Origin: Sordaria brevicollis
Taxonomy: Eukaryota; Ascomycota; Sordariomycetes; Sordariales; Sordariaceae
Length of the DNA: 64,000 bases
Assembly (NCBI GenBank): GCA_033439795.1
Contig: JAUTDP010000008.1
Coordinates: 2,914,001 to 2,978,000 of the forward strand
Reading direction: 5' to 3'
The position numbers were made by a program, and so were the translations under genes. This document shows positions 38,001-50,575 of this stretch, one piece after another. How positions within the stretch are numbered: position 1 is the stretch's first letter; every line of letters begins with the position of its first letter. The notes under the pieces were generated by a model. The model made no database searches, was not told the origin of the DNA, and worked only from the letters and a program-made list of their open reading frames with translations.

Positions 38001-39900
38001 TAATTATAAATATTTTTTTTAATATTTCGAACGCCGTATTATATTCCTTAATTTAATTTTATTCGGTATTTTTATTAATTAAATTGTATAAGGGCTTCCC
38101 TATCTTTAAAAACTTATTAATAAACCTTCGGTAAAAATTTACAAAACCCAAAAAGCGTTATAATTGCCTTTTATTAATAAGTACCTCCTATTTAATAATA
38201 GTATTAACCTTTTTTTAATCTATTTTAATACTTCCCAATATAATAATTAAACCCAAATATTTAATTTTCTAAATATAGAATTTATATTTATTAATATCGA
38301 TTTAAAGTTTAACGTCGATTAACCGCTATAATACCTCCCTAACGTATAAGATATATTCCTCGTATATCTTTAAAAAGATTAAAATATCGTCGAAGTACGC
38401 TATTATATAAATATTTAAAATATTATATAAAATATTATTAATAAAGTTTTAAAACGATATTAATATTTTAAATAACCCGAATAAATATATTAATAATTCG
38501 TATAAATTAAAATGGGTAATAAATATTATTAACTATTTATACCCTTTTACTATTCTTAATTTATTAAAAGCCGTAATAATATCGACCTTTATAAATTATT
38601 TTACTTTATAAATAATATCGAATATTTCCCTAATTAATGGTAATAGGTATTTATTTTTTAATAAAATTTTATTAATACCGCGGTAATTAATATAAATTCT
38701 AACGCCTCTACCTAATTTTCTTATTAATAAAATTAGAAATATTATATTTAAAATTAATAGCCTAATAAAACCCTTTACTAAATTATCGTCCAATTATTAT
38801 TTAATAATTTTCAATTTTTAAAATAATATTAACCGTATTTAAGAATATAATAATAAATCTATTCCTAACTTCAATTCAATTTTATAATTATAAAATCGAT
38901 ATTTTAAAATAACGTTTACTTATTTAGGGTCTATTACGTAAAATAGGTCTTTATATTCGTTGGAAAAGCGTTCTTTAACTTATTCGAGCGTATATTTAAA
39001 TCGCGTAAATTTCTCTATAAATTTAGTAATATCTTCGTCCGTAATACCGTAAATACGATCGATATCTATTAAAAATATAGGTTTATATTCCTCTAATTTT
39101 TATTCTTCCTTCGGTTTTTCTTCTAACTCTTTAATAATACTTAATTTGCAAATTCTATTAATAAATTCTTAAATTACTTCTCCTAATTATAAAATATAAT
39201 CTAAATTAAATACCTTTTTTATAGCGTTTATTTTATAAAGATTAATAAATTCGTAAACCTCTTCGTTTTAAAAAAATTATTTATATAATTCGCCTTTTCC
39301 TTATAGGATCTCCTATTAAATATTTTTTAATAACGTTAGGAGAGTAATTAATATTTTCTTTACTTTTTAATACTCTTTAAGGGCAATTTAAATAATTATA
39401 CTAATTTTTATACCCTTTATTTTTATATTAAATATAAAGGTTTTAATATTAACGAATTTAATATTTTTAAAATCTAATATTATTATATTTATAAACGGTT
39501 TAAAAAGTTATTATATTATACGCTTTAATTATTTTAATCTTCTTATTATCTAAATATATTTACCGCTAACTATCTATATTTAAACTTTATAAATATTTAA
39601 AACTAATTTTCTTACTAACTTAAAGGGTTCTTAAAATAATAATATATATATTAATATTATTAATACTTTTATTAAAGCGCTTTAATTCCCTCTTAATATT
39701 ACTATTACGTTCGCCGTCCAATTAAATAAATTCTCTTCTTCTTCGAATTCGTCCTCAAATTCTTCGTCGAAAGAGAGGTTATACAAATTATCCTCTTTAT
39801 ACGCTTTAAAAAGGTAGAGGTTATCTTTACGCGCTTTAAAAAAGCTAACCTTAATTAAATAATATTATATAATATAAATAAATAAATAAAATTAATTCTA
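35050..39900 (-). pseudogene. Gypsy 2 pol, RIPed
   Basis: Minus-strand pol. Reverse transcriptase: an open stretch 38596-38793 reads 'DDNLVKGFIRLL ... RKLGRGVRIYINYRGINKILLKNKYLLPLIREI', and the catalytic box YFDDI lies at 38383-38397. The integrase C-terminal domain is also still open at 36079-36282 ('GDKIIFDISNY..GR..DKFA.RFEGSFRVIKAN', 'LTLPKNIKV', 'NVFRVKPY'). A chromodomain-like segment follows near 35880-36040 ('KFDELLNYKK', 'KYLVK', 'FYKKY'), giving chromovirus architecture. Protease, RNase H and integrase core are expected between but were not pinned to residues. Stops lie at former Gln, Arg and Trp codons. Confidence 0.85.
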
Positions 39901-42700
39901 AGTTATAATATTAATAACCTAATCGATATTAAAATTATATTATTATAATTATAACTATCCTAAAATAATTGGGTAATCCTCCGCTAAATTTATTAGGAAA
40001 AAATTAATAATTTTATTATAATTATTAATCTTTATAATAATTTTAACGTATTCGTCGATTTATTCTTTAAAATCCCTATCGGCTAAATATAAAAGCTTTA
40101 ATTTATTAAATTTCCTATATTCTAAATAAACCTTTTAAATAAACGTTCAATTTATAAAGGCTTTCCCGGAATAGCCGGAATCGATTAAAAATACGTATTT
40201 TACTTTATTATTACGTTATAAATATTAAAAATAAATAAATAAAAAAATTATATTTTACTTCTTATAAAATTTTAAATTATTTAATTTTAATAATTATTCT
40301 TCTTTCTAATTATTTAAAACCTAAATATTAAATTTCTAATTTTTTAATACTTTTTTTTTTTTTAATATTTTTAAATACCCTTAATTACGATTTAAATTTA
40401 AGGTTCGCTATTTCCCTATTAAATAGGGTTAATAAAGGGGGTTATAGCGGTTAGGGCGGCCGGGGGAGTAATTGGGGCCTAAATTGAAACCGGGTTGGCG
40501 GTATTATTTATAGCGCAATTATTAACCTTATTTTCGCTATTCTTCTTAATAATATCGAAATTTTTACGAATTAACTACTAGCCTTTACTACCGTAATCGG
40601 TAGTACTATAGTAATCCTTAGCTATATATTTACTTTTATTATAATTTATATAATTACCCTTATTATAACGAATTTATAGGACGTTTTTATAAATTATAAT
40701 AAATTTAACGCGATTTAGGTCTATAATATTAGGATCCTTCTTACTATTATTATTCGAATTATTTTTTCCTCCGCCGTTACCGCTAATAAATAATAAACCG
40801 GTTCCGTAAATTAAAATAAGCCTATTCTAAATTCTAGAAATATTTTTATACAAATTGGACTATCTTTTTTAATTATCGCGGATTAGGATTATAAATTAAT
40901 AATTAATCGAATCGGCTATAATTTTAGAGATTTTATTACAAAATAAACGAATATGGGTAGCTTTATCGTAATTATAGTAATTAGCCAATAAAATAAATTA
41001 GGATTCGAAATCGTCGTAATTAATATATTTACCCTTCTATTTAAATTTCTATAAATTAACTTTAACTACAATTATAATATTTCCTTAATAATAATAATTA
41101 TTAAAATATTTAAGGAATTTATTACTAATAAACTATTTTTAAATAACCGAATATTAAAGGTTATTAAAAATCGTTTTTTAATATTCGCTAATATTAATTT
41201 TAACCTCTCTATTTAAATAGGATATAGTATAAAATAATTTAAAAATTTTATTAAGGAAATTATACGCATTTATTATTTAACGGATACGGATAGCCGTAAT
41301 TTAAATAAAAAATTTATTATAGCGCTTTATAATATCGACTTTTTCGCTTATAAACGTAGAAGGGTCTTTAATAAAATTTTTATAATAATAAATTATTAAG
41401 GGACCGCCGTTATAAAGATTACCTCTAAATCCGCTAAGGCTATTAAAATTATTAGGGTTATTAAAACTATTAAAACCGCTAAGGCCGCCGGGGGGACCGC
41501 CGCTAAAAGGGCTACCGAATCCGCCCGAATTACTATTTTTAAAAAGATTACTATTAGGGCCGCTGGGGCCGCTACCGCCGAAGGGGTTACCGCTAAAACC
41601 GTTAAAATTTCCGGGTCCTCCTCCGCTAAAGGGTTTATTAATAAATCTATTAATAAAAAAATTATTAAAATTAAAAGAGGGTTTACCACTTATTCCTCTA
41701 CTTTTTATTCTTAATCTTTTACCCTAAAAACCGCTATCCTTTATATTAAAGCTAAAGCCGGTTTTTATACCCCCTCTTCCAAAATTATTATCGCCGAGAC
41801 CGCTACCCGTAATATTAAAATTAAAGCCGGTTCCTATACTACCTCTTCCAAAATTATTATCGCCGGGACCGCTACCTATTCCGTTAGAAATATTATCGGT
41901 ATTTATATTAAATCCTCTACTATTACCTTTATTTATATTTTCGATTAGGATTTTATATTTAAGGTAAAATTTTAAAGCGTTATCGAAATCCTCTTAAATA
42001 AAACGGATTTACTCCTTAAAAGAAATAATAATTTAATTAATTATTTTAAGGTTTTCCTCGTTAAATTTGGCTATAATTTTTTAAATTTAAATTTTATTTA
42101 ATATATTTTATAAATTAATACGATTATTTTTAACGCCGTTATTAGCGAAATATAAGGATTTTAATAATTTATTATAATCGAGTTCTTTAACCGCCATTTC
42201 GTCGTTAAAAAACTTCTTAACCTACGTAAAATCGTTCTACATTTTTACTTTACTATTCTATAATATAATATTATTTTTAATAATTATACTATATTATTTC
42301 TATAGAATATTTATTTAATCGGTAAGTTCCTTCTTAATTTTTTAAAGGGCCGCGATACGTTATTCGAATTTCTTAATAGTATCCTTAATTTCGTTGGCAA
42401 ATTTATTAACCCTCTTAGTAAAATCGTCGAATTCGTTTTATTTTTTTTAAACGAGGTTATTAATTTTCTTAATAAAATCGTTAAATTCCTATTATTTCTT
42501 TTAAATAAATTCTTCCTTTTAATTTATAATATTATTAATTTACTTTTTTTTATTACCGAATTTTTTATTAAAGTAATAAAAAAGTTTCTTCACCTCTTCG
42601 TAACCGCGAATTTACGTTATAAAACCGGGCGAAATAATAAGGCTAATATTATTATCGTTATAAATTTTTTAAAGGATTAAGTAGCCTATTAATAAGGCTA
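39900..42700 (-). pseudogene. Gypsy 2 gag with Gly-rich tandem repeats, RIPed
   Basis: Minus-strand gag relic. The best preserved part is a Gly/Asn/Phe-rich tract (41400-41960) with GGSGPSGPNSN and GGPPGGLSGFN motifs. It includes two tandem 69-bp units (41744-41812 and 41813-41881) that encode the 23-residue peptide beginning GSGPGDNNFGRG twice in frame. The 97-codon ORF that can be read at 41396-41689 in another minus-strand frame is Ala/Leu/Ile-rich and spurious. Position, orientation and composition fit gag. Confidence 0.6.
41744..41881 (-). repeat. two in-frame 69-bp tandem repeats in gag
   Basis: Units of 69 bp (23 codons) share the core CTCTTCCAAAATTATTATCG. A multiple of three keeps the reading frame. 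Confidence 0.85.
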
Positions 42701-43028
42701 AAAAGATTTAGGCGAAATTAATTTAATCCTTATCCAATATAATTATTAAATAATTAAAGCTTTATTTAAATTAGGAATAATTAAAATAAAATAACTTTTT
42801 ACCGTATTATATTCGTATAATAATCGTACCCTAAAGGACTTTAATTATTTATTAAATTCTAAATATTTTTCTATTAGATAACGCTAAAATCCTTTAAATA
42901 TTATTAGCGATTATATTAATTCGCCGGGGGTAATATCGAAAAGATCGAAATCCTATAATAACTCTTACTATATTTAATTTATTTAAAATTACTTATTACG
43001 CATTAACGCGAAATTAAATATAATAAAA

Positions 43029-43334
43029 TATTATAGGGTACGAATAAGTAGTAAAGTACGATATTTATTATTATACGAAGAATAGGAAATAATCCTATAC
43101 GTCGCGATTATTTTATATAATTACGGTATAGCTAATATATAGCCTTAGTCACGTATATAAGTCTGGGTAACGCCGGGATTAAGGTATTGGGGTACTATAG
43201 GTATAGTTAGTTATAGTCGTCGCGACCACGGTCGCGTTCCATCTATCAATCCTAATACTATACGTAAACAGCTGTTATCAATTAGTATATGCAGTACGAC
43301 CACCTCTATATAGGAGTAGGTAATGCTTATAATA
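43029..43334 (-). repeat. Gypsy 2 right LTR (5' LTR)
   Basis: 306 bp from TATTATAGGGTACG to GCTTATAATA, followed by the ACTAT duplication. The second half keeps many CpA and TpG (for example AAACAGCTGTTATCA). Confidence 0.95.
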
Positions 43335-43339
43335 ACTAT

Positions 43340-43444
43340 ATATATAAGTAAGGTGGAAATATAATTGTAAATACGACTATACTCCGCTAGTAATTCGGTG
43401 CTAAGACGCCTAGGGAGTATTGCCGATAATTTAGTGCCGTAATA
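43340..43444 (-). repeat. Gypsy 1 right LTR, second piece
   Basis: The last 105 bp of the 204-bp LTR, starting ATATATAAGTAAGGTGG and colinear with 26489-26593 of the left LTR. It ends GTGCCGTAATA, then TTAAT. Confidence 0.9.
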
Positions 43445-44300
43445 TTAATTTTAGGGGATATTAAAATTATTAATACCTTATTATATAAAAATATTATTTA
43501 AAACCTTTTAATTATTAATTAATTACTCTTAACCCGGTAAATAATATAGAATACAACCATTAAAATTATATACGATTAATACGTTAATTAAATAATTACT
43601 TTTATAATTATACTATAATTTTACGTTTATATTAATAAATTATACCTTAAAATAAAAGCCGTCGAATACGCCTAATACTTTACGAAAATAAAGAAAAGTT
43701 TTCAAATTAATTTTAATAACGCTAGGGGTTTAAGGGGTAAATAATTTAATTTTCTATATATTTAATATATAATAAACGTTAAATACTTTATAGAAAGCCC
43801 TATTTATTAATAAATTTATATATTTCTTATTTATTAATACGTTTATTAATTAACCTTCGAATAGAATTAATATTATAATTTAATAAATAACCCGCTATTT
43901 AAAAAGTAAAGTTTTTATTAATTATAAAAAGGAAAATTAATACCTTTTTATAAGCGGAGAAGTACCTATTAAACGATAATTTAACGTAATAGCGCAATTA
44001 TTCGATTAAAATATAGAACGTCCGTAAATTTATATAAATTAAATTTTTTAAATATTTAATATAGTTAAAGAATAATTCCTTCGTAGTATATAAACCCTTT
44101 TAACTATATAAATTATATAATCTAGGGGGTTATTATAGTATAAAGGAGTTTAGTAAATTAATTAGAAATATAATAAGGATATTATTACGATATTATATTT
44201 GACGCTAACGAATTTAGAGTACGGTAGAGAGTATGGGAGTAAGTATAGTAATTAAATAAAGTTAAGGATGAGGGTTATTACGTAATGAAAAAAAGAGGGG
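43445..44300 (-). pseudogene. Harbinger-like transposase, N-terminal part, RIPed
   Basis: Minus-strand relic that would continue into 26389-25950 if the retrotransposons were removed. It contains 'VLGVFDGFY' at about 43653-43676. This fits the first catalytic Asp of PIF/Harbinger transposases, which lies in a 'GA(I/F)DG(T/S)H' motif. The remaining sequence is too mutated for motif reading, and the start codon is not identifiable. Confidence 0.55.
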
Positions 44301-44497
44301 TTTGGTAATTACTAATATACTTTCTGCCTAATTTTCAAGAAAATCGATTCTAGATATTTATAACTCAAATACGTTAATTTAATTAGTTATATAAATATTA
44401 TAGGTTATAGAATTTACTAGTACAGATTTTGCAATAATTTACTGGCAAATCCATTATTGGCGCTTCCTTTTACGATTTGGGAAATCTAGTTAGTAAC

Positions 44498-44535
44498 GTT
44501 TACTAGAGGCATTTACTGGCGCAACGTACACGCCC
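44498..44535 (-). repeat. Harbinger-like right terminal inverted repeat
   Basis: 38 bp whose complement begins GGGCGTGTACGTTGCGCCAG. The TTA duplication follows at 44536-44538. More GCCAGTAAA-like motifs lie just inside (for example near 44450). Confidence 0.85.
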
Positions 44536-44538
44536 TTA

Positions 44539-47500
44539 AGTATGGCGCAACGGCCGGAGCACGAGGAAGATGTTCGGATTCCCACTTTTCTTTAACGGCG
44601 AATGTCTTTGTCCCGCCGTCGACTTTAGGTGGTGTTCTGACGTCCGCAACGGTGAAACAGGTAGAGCAGATTTCATCACCATTATACTACTCGCGCTTAA
44701 AACGTGAACTTGGCGAGTTTTGGAGATCTAAACTCCATGCAGTTGACGTTCTGGGTGGTGTATAGCGTACGCATAATGCAGCATAAAGTCTGGGATAGGG
44801 TCTGTATAATTGTGGGCGGCGCCTGCGGCGCGACCCAGTCGCTACTTCATTGATACAGGTGGTACTTACCCATGAAGGGTGGTACCTACTACCACCTGCC
44901 AGGATTAGTTATGGAAGTATAGGCAGGTACTTACGAGGCCTGGGTGGCCGTGCAGGTATATTCAGGTACCGGTCAGGGTATAAGACCAGAGGTCCCCAGC
45001 TAGTTCGAGAGGTACAGAACTTCTCCATCAATCAATTCATTTCACTTCACACAAGTCTTTGCGTGTCCCCAAGGAGCAAGTCCTTACAATAATCCTTGTG
45101 ACACTTTAATGACGAGAAAGGAAATCCTGAAACAGAACGTGGGCATATCATTGGTGGAGCGGGCTGAAAGAGTTGGGACGGCTCAAAGACAAGCCACGAG
45201 GTACGGTACCGGGCTATGATAGGACGGGAGGGCTATCTCCTAGCTTCTATCGTGTCTATGCTGGAGTTTTGCAACTTCATTACTGCCCTGGAAGTTAACA
45301 GTCGAGCCAACATGTGGTGCTAATATGAGGTATAAGCTTCCTAGCATATTGTGACTTCCTACTTGAAGAAGATGGGAGTGTCTTTAGCGATACGTATCTA
45401 CTTGCAAGCTCCATGCTGAAATTCTTCTGTGATATTTGAGTCAAGAGCCCATCCAACACTGGAACTTGCCGTTACGATCTATATCGCAATGGACATATGT
45501 TGTGATACCGGAACTGCATGACCTTTGGTTGATCATCTATATGAACACGAGATTTCGCTGGAAAAGCAAGGCAATATCAGGCCAATGTGAACATTGTTAC
45601 ATAACACCCAGGAACCGCTTCACACCTTTTTGTTCATTAACAGTGAACCTCACATAGGTTAGCGACAGGCGGACGGCTTGTAATGGTTATCCTATATCGG
45701 TGGCTTTTATATAATAGCCCGTTTATATCCCTTTGCGTAGCAGTCTGAGATGACACACCGAACTTGAACCAAGGACCTCGAAAATATAATTTCTGGTTCT
45801 CATTTAATGAGCTACCGCATCCTGAGCCGTCTGTTCGTTGTGCCCCCACGCATGTTCAGGGCCTGATTAATCTGTATGTAGCTGACTTGCGCCCAAAGCT
45901 ACAGTGATGATAGACGGAATGGTACCGCCCTGGGGTTATCAACTTGTGAGATGATGTCGTGATGTTTCATCACCAAGAGAGTTCGGAATCATTCGGACCC
46001 CGGCATTGGGAGCCGGGTATGTTCGGGGGCGGCGGTAGCGGCAGAGGAAGACAGGCGCGCGTTTGTACGGAAAACACTTCGTAGCGCGAAGCGCGTCTCT
46101 TTGCGGAACAAGAAAAGCCTTGGCTCGCTTTCTTTCGGCATGAGGTCTCCCTTCTATGACATTGACCAAAGTGGACTTGACACATTTAGCCCAGATTCCT
46201 CTTATGTCTTGAAAGATTTTCAACGCTTTTTGCCGTTTCGGCCCTGGCCGGACTGGTTCCATGCCATACCAAAAAAAACTCCATCCACGCCGATGACGTG
46301 AGGGTGTGCAATTGCGAGAGTAGGGAGAGCCTTGCTTTGCTGTACTAATGAAAAGAGGAGATTGAGGGCTCAGGGCGTGTGTGTCACAAAGTCTCCAATG
46401 TCGCAATCGAAAGTCTGCTGCTGCAAAAAAAAAGGTTTGGAGGTTTTGTGAGCTGGACAAACACCACGTATCCTTGTTCTTGATCTCGAATATGGAGTCC
46501 TTTTGGAGGCAAAGTGCCCGTCTACTGTGTACAACTTGGCCGCGGTTTGACGCATTCCCCGGGGCTTGGTATTTTGCTTTGTGTAGGAACGTGTGGTGAA
46601 TGGAGCTCTGCTGGATGAGAGCTGGTTTCTGCCGTACCCCGTTTCTGTAGGGCACACGCACCATGCTGGGCCGATGATGACGCTGATGAGGTTCATGAGC
46701 CGATATGGGGCTTTTCGTCGAAATTGCCTGCGGACATGTTTGGCCTCTCTCTCACAGCACACAAGAGTTCCCGGACCGCCGTGATCGGACCTCTGCTTTC
46801 TGCTGCTGTTGCTGGAATGGGGTCCAATATCTGATTGTACCTGCGTGATGTATACTTGCACCCCATCTTGCAATATCTCGGTGCTATTTTTGTTCAATTT
46901 GACATTTGCCCATCAGGGTACCCGTACACACAATTTTAGGACTGTGGTGGGCTCTTCTCGAAGTCTCCGAAAGCGAAAAATTTGAGATTAAGGGATCTAC
47001 CCTTATTTTTTCCGTGTTTGGGAGCCGCTCGATCGATACCGATCGATGACTGTGCACAGCTGGAGGGAGGAGTTGAACGAGGCTGATGACCATGCAAGAA
47101 AAAAAAAAGTTTTCGCATCACATTTTCAGGAGAGTGCCAGCATCAACTCGAAATATCCGTCTGTCATGGGTTAAATTTTTCAGGCGGAGTTCGGTCTTGG
47201 CTTTGGTCTGGACTTCTTACAGTGGGCTGTCATTGTCCGCCCTGTGACCTGTCATCGGCCCCAGCTCATCATCCGTCCATGAGCAAGGCTGTAACGGGGA
47301 TTGCGACATCGCGGTTCGGATTTGGCCCCGGCGGCAGGAGAGAAAAGCACTGTCGGGAAGCAAGCCGGGGAGAGACCTGAGGTAGGGATGAAGCTTTCTT
47401 CTGGATTTAGCAAGTGAGTCACAGTAACTCGTCCATGGGTAACCCTAAATCTTCGAAACGAGCGTTGAAAATTCAGAAGGCTCACGCCCTCACAGTGCAC

Positions 47501-50500
47501 CTGGGGCTCTGTTAAGGTACCTACCTACCGGGTGAGTCAAAAGGAGCAGCTCCATGGGCCGTCCTGTTTTAGGAGGCGGGAGATTATCGTGCCATTTCTG
47601 TCGAGCCATATTCGTAACATCGACGGGATGTAATACCACAGGGAAAGGGAATTAAAGAAAGAAACATACCCGTAATAGGGCATTGCAAAGTAGCAGTGTC
47701 GTTCGGAGGTGAGACTGAGAAGGGCGTGTACATCGAGTTCATGAAAGTTGAAGGCCTTCCGCTGAAGGATTTTGCGGCAAGGGACAGGAACGAGAACTCG
47801 AAAGAGAAATTCCTACGAGATTTCCACCGAACGAGCTTGCATCAACGTCGAACTGTTCTGACCCAAGGATCGGTTTCACCACTCCTGGCAGTTGGGTGTC
47901 AAGCTGTCACTCCGTGCTTGGAGGTAGGTACCTCTGGCTGTGAGGTCGTTTCAGCCTGCGTCTTCATACAGGCAAGGGAGCATATCTCTCTCGGTTTCGT
48001 CGTGGTGATGATGAGCTGTCGTGGACCTCGGAGATTTTTGGTGTTTTGCTTCGAGGCAAGTCAAGAGGAATGTCATGTTCGATGGCCAAACCGATCTCCG
48101 ATCCCCATCGGCAGCACTTGCAGGCGGCTCTTTGACAGCTCTTGGGGCAGCTGCTCGGGAGGCTGAAAAGGGCTGTCTGCCGGTCTGCCCTGGGTTGGGT
48201 GCCCTGGTCAGGGTTGGTCAGGGGCAGCTGGCGTGGACCGTTTTGGTTCCTGTGGGCTGGGCCGACTTGCAGGAACTCGGGCTGGGGGATCTGCCGCAGG
48301 TCCGCCCAACTGGCACTTCGGATAGGAACCGGTTTAGCGCGAGCTAGAGGTACCTAGCGTCCTAGCCAGCTGTCAACGGCCCCACCACGTACCCGGATAC
48401 GGGACCCCACCCGAGAATGGGAATTTTGGGAGTTTGCAGTGGAATTCGCTCTTTCTCAGTTGGCATTTACTCCATCAAGGTTCTTGCGTCACAACCACTT
48501 CATCTGTTCCAGCAGCTTCCGGACATTGTGACGGGGTCGCTGTTTCATCAGAGAAGAAAAATGTCAATGCTGCCAGCCCGCGTAGGCGGCGGCCAATTTC
48601 ATGACATTGATCGGTCGAGCGAAAGCAAGGGACAAGGACCCCAATGTCAGGGTCAGCTTCAAAATTTCCGTTCATCTTTTTGCCCATCAAAACCTCGCGC
48701 CCAAACCCAAAGTCAGCCAGTCAGTCAGTTACCCAGGCCTCGAATTATGCTGGGTAAGTGACCAATGGATGAATTGACGTAGCTCTTTCCCCTCCTATTT
48801 TTTGTTTGTGCTTGGTGTTTGCGTCAATGGGTCGTCAGTGATTGCCAATGGCTGCCAACAGCCGCGAAGTGGTGCCCTTTTGCGGCTCTGTACATGTCTT
48901 TTTGCTGGGTACTTGTTCCTAGAGGGAGTTTGTCCGCTACAATTCTCAACATTCCATCCGGCATCTGTGGTTCTTACACTTGCACTGTATCGAAGAGAAA
49001 GCGAGAGCGAGAGTTTTTGCGGTGTTTGTTGTGTCTTGCTCCGAAACCCGAGTTAACCCAGAAATCATCCCCACCGTTATGGCATAAACACCAACAACAT
49101 TTTTGCCCATCAACACCACCCATCTTGTGTTGGCAGTTGGGTATTTGTGAGTCCCCAATCCATGTTTTACAGTTGTGTGATACTTGACTTCATTGGCAGG
49201 ACGCAATTAGGGCAGCTAGCCTTGGGGAAAACGTGTCCGCCGTTGTGTTGATCCGGGCGGTTGTTTGTGGCCGGCAGCAGGGGATTGTTGGCGACCCAAT
49301 GGTTCGGGGAGAAAAAGAACTCAAGGGGCAGCCAAAGAAGGAAGAAGATGGTGAGGCTAGGGAGGAAAATAGGTGGTGGGTACTGGATCCGCAGCTCCCG
49401 TTCCGTCTCCCGTCCCCGGCCGGATCCCGTAGTACTGGGTCCGCCGTCTCCCGTCACTCGCCCTTCCGTCTGCCGCAGCCTAAAACAAGTCCACCTCTGG
49501 GTGTGATGGTTACTACCATTGGTCTATTTACCCGCATATGCTAACCAACAAGAATGTGCACACCGGACCACTGCTTCATGTTTTTCATCACTGCATGTCT
49601 GTATCCCTCTAGGCCCTCCTCGGTTGGTTTCACATCCAACCATCTCCAATTGTTCTTTGGGGCTCCGTACCACTGCCGGCTTGCTACTGGCCAGCCCCCG
49701 GTGCCGCATCATCTCCGGCATGCGTGTCCGCAGGCCCCGATATGCCGCTTGCAAAGGAGCCTCTTTTCTTTTCCTTACGTGATGAGATGAGTTGGCAGTT
49801 TGCGGGGGCGCTCCTTCCTTAGCCTGATGCGGAACAGAGAGGTTTTGTTCCACTCTCCGTACTTCACCCGCCTCCGGCCGTTAGGCATTTGAGTACCGGG
49901 AAAAAAGAAGTTCAAAGACCGTGAACGACCGGCCGACCGGTCCAACCTTGTCGAGTTTCGGAACTTCCCAGGGCCTCGAGATTTGTTGTCCGCTAGACAG
50001 ACCCCTGCGGAGGAAAAGGGAGTTCAACGTCCGCCCCCAGATCTTGTCGCCGCCGCCGCCGCCACCACCACCAGACACTGGGCCGGTGGCCGGTGGCCGC
50101 CGTTTGTCCACCGGACACGACGGACGGGGTGGATAGGTGCTGGTCTCACGATCCTGTGCCACGCGATCTAACACACTTTGTTGCCAACCCCCCAAGGACG
50201 GTCAGGCCAGACACACTTTGATTTTTGATTCGATCATCTTTGTGTCTCTCCCTTGTGTTGCCGCATCCTGTCTCTCCCCTCGGGCATGATGGCTTTTTGC
50301 TACCTGAAGTGAAGCCGCTTCTCTAATCCGCCCCTAGGGGTCAGTTCAGAGTCACCCGAGACTGCCGAGTTGGCAACACAATGCCCTCTATCACACTCGC
50401 TAAGTAGCTCGTTGGCATGGGGACAATATGCCGAGAAAGCGTTCTGGATGGGTAACATGTTGAGGCAAGGCCAGGCACATATACACAAAGCCATGTGGTG

Positions 50501-50571
50501 TACCTCCAATGCGATTCGCTCATCAGTATTTACTCTCGCTTCTCGTAAGGTGGGACTGCATATGTATCTCT
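44539..50571. other. unique, gene-poor interval
   Basis: About 6 kb of normal-composition DNA. The longest ATG ORF is 241 codons on - (45939-46664); it has no recognisable domain and is opposed by other ORFs, so I do not call it. A tRNA-like sequence lies at 45749-45821. A stem-loop (CAGGTGGTA ... TACCACCTG) lies near 44858-44900, and GCC/CGC repeats near 50049-50070. Nothing else is supported. Confidence 0.5.
45749..45821 (-). pseudogene. tRNA-like sequence, degenerate
   Basis: 73 nt on - with an A-box-like TAGCTCATTAAATGAG at the position of the D arm and a B-box-like GGTTCAAGTTC at the T arm. A seven-base anticodon-type loop with T33 and a TAT at the anticodon position can be drawn, with a partly paired stem. 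Several mispairs in the anticodon and T stems would be repaired by reversing C-to-T or G-to-A changes, as expected of a RIPed tRNA. Acceptor pairing is poor. It may be a tRNA pseudogene or tRNA-derived SINE, or chance. Confidence 0.3.
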
Positions 50572-50575
50572 TTAA

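Larger units (their letters stand above)
34738..43334 (-). mobile_element. Gypsy LTR retrotransposon 2, nested in the Gypsy 1 LTR
   Basis: An 8597-bp element with two 306-bp LTRs and the target duplication ACTAT (34733-34737 and 43335-43339). The polypurine tract, read on + as TTACCCCCCTC at about 35044-35054, lies beside the left LTR, so the element runs on the minus strand. gag is on the right, pol on the left. It is RIPed throughout, but some TpG survive on the + strand and the LTRs, especially the right one, are less mutated than the body. It is the youngest large insertion in the nest. Confidence 0.95.
26390..43444 (-). mobile_element. Gypsy LTR retrotransposon 1, RIPed, itself split by Gypsy 2
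   Basis: A minus-strand element inserted in the Harbinger transposase. The left LTR is 26390-26593. The right LTR is in two pieces, 34639-34737 and 43340-43444 (99 + 105 = 204 bp, the left LTR length). The target duplication is CTAAC at 26385-26389 and TTAAT at 43445-43449, which differ only by C-to-T changes. A polypurine tract, read as TACCCCCGG on +, follows the left LTR and sets the orientation. Its own length without later inserts is about 7.9 kb. CpA and TpG are nearly absent on both strands in the interior. Confidence 0.9.
23161..44535. mobile_element. PIF/Harbinger-like DNA transposon, split by nested retrotransposons
   Basis: The outer shell of the nest. The left end begins GGGCATGTACGTTTCGCCAG and the right end, read inward, GGGCGTGTACGTTGCGCCAG; the match runs about 37 bp with few differences. 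Both ends are flanked by TTA (23158-23160 and 44536-44538), the 3-bp duplication expected of PIF/Harbinger. GCCAGTAAA-type motifs recur near both ends and may be transposase sites. Without later insertions the element would be about 4.3 kb. It carries a Myb/SANT-like ORF on + and a DDE transposase on -, converging. Both ends are nearly free of RIP while the interior is heavily mutated. Confidence 0.8.

Noticed and set aside
41396..41689. 97-codon Ala/Leu/Ile-rich ORF on -
   Set aside because: A shifted frame of the Gly-rich gag segment, which is the better reading.
23881..44340. Centromere core
   Set aside because: The block is AT-rich and RIPed, but about 20 kb is far shorter than Neurospora centromeres, and it is explained by a defined nest of insertions.
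45939..46664. 241-codon ATG ORF on -
   Set aside because: The longest ORF in this unique region, but its composition is irregular, no motif was recognised and other ORFs overlap it. It would need transcript evidence.
47696..48166. 156-codon ORF on +
   Set aside because: It opens with GTG and has no domain; a chance ORF is likely.
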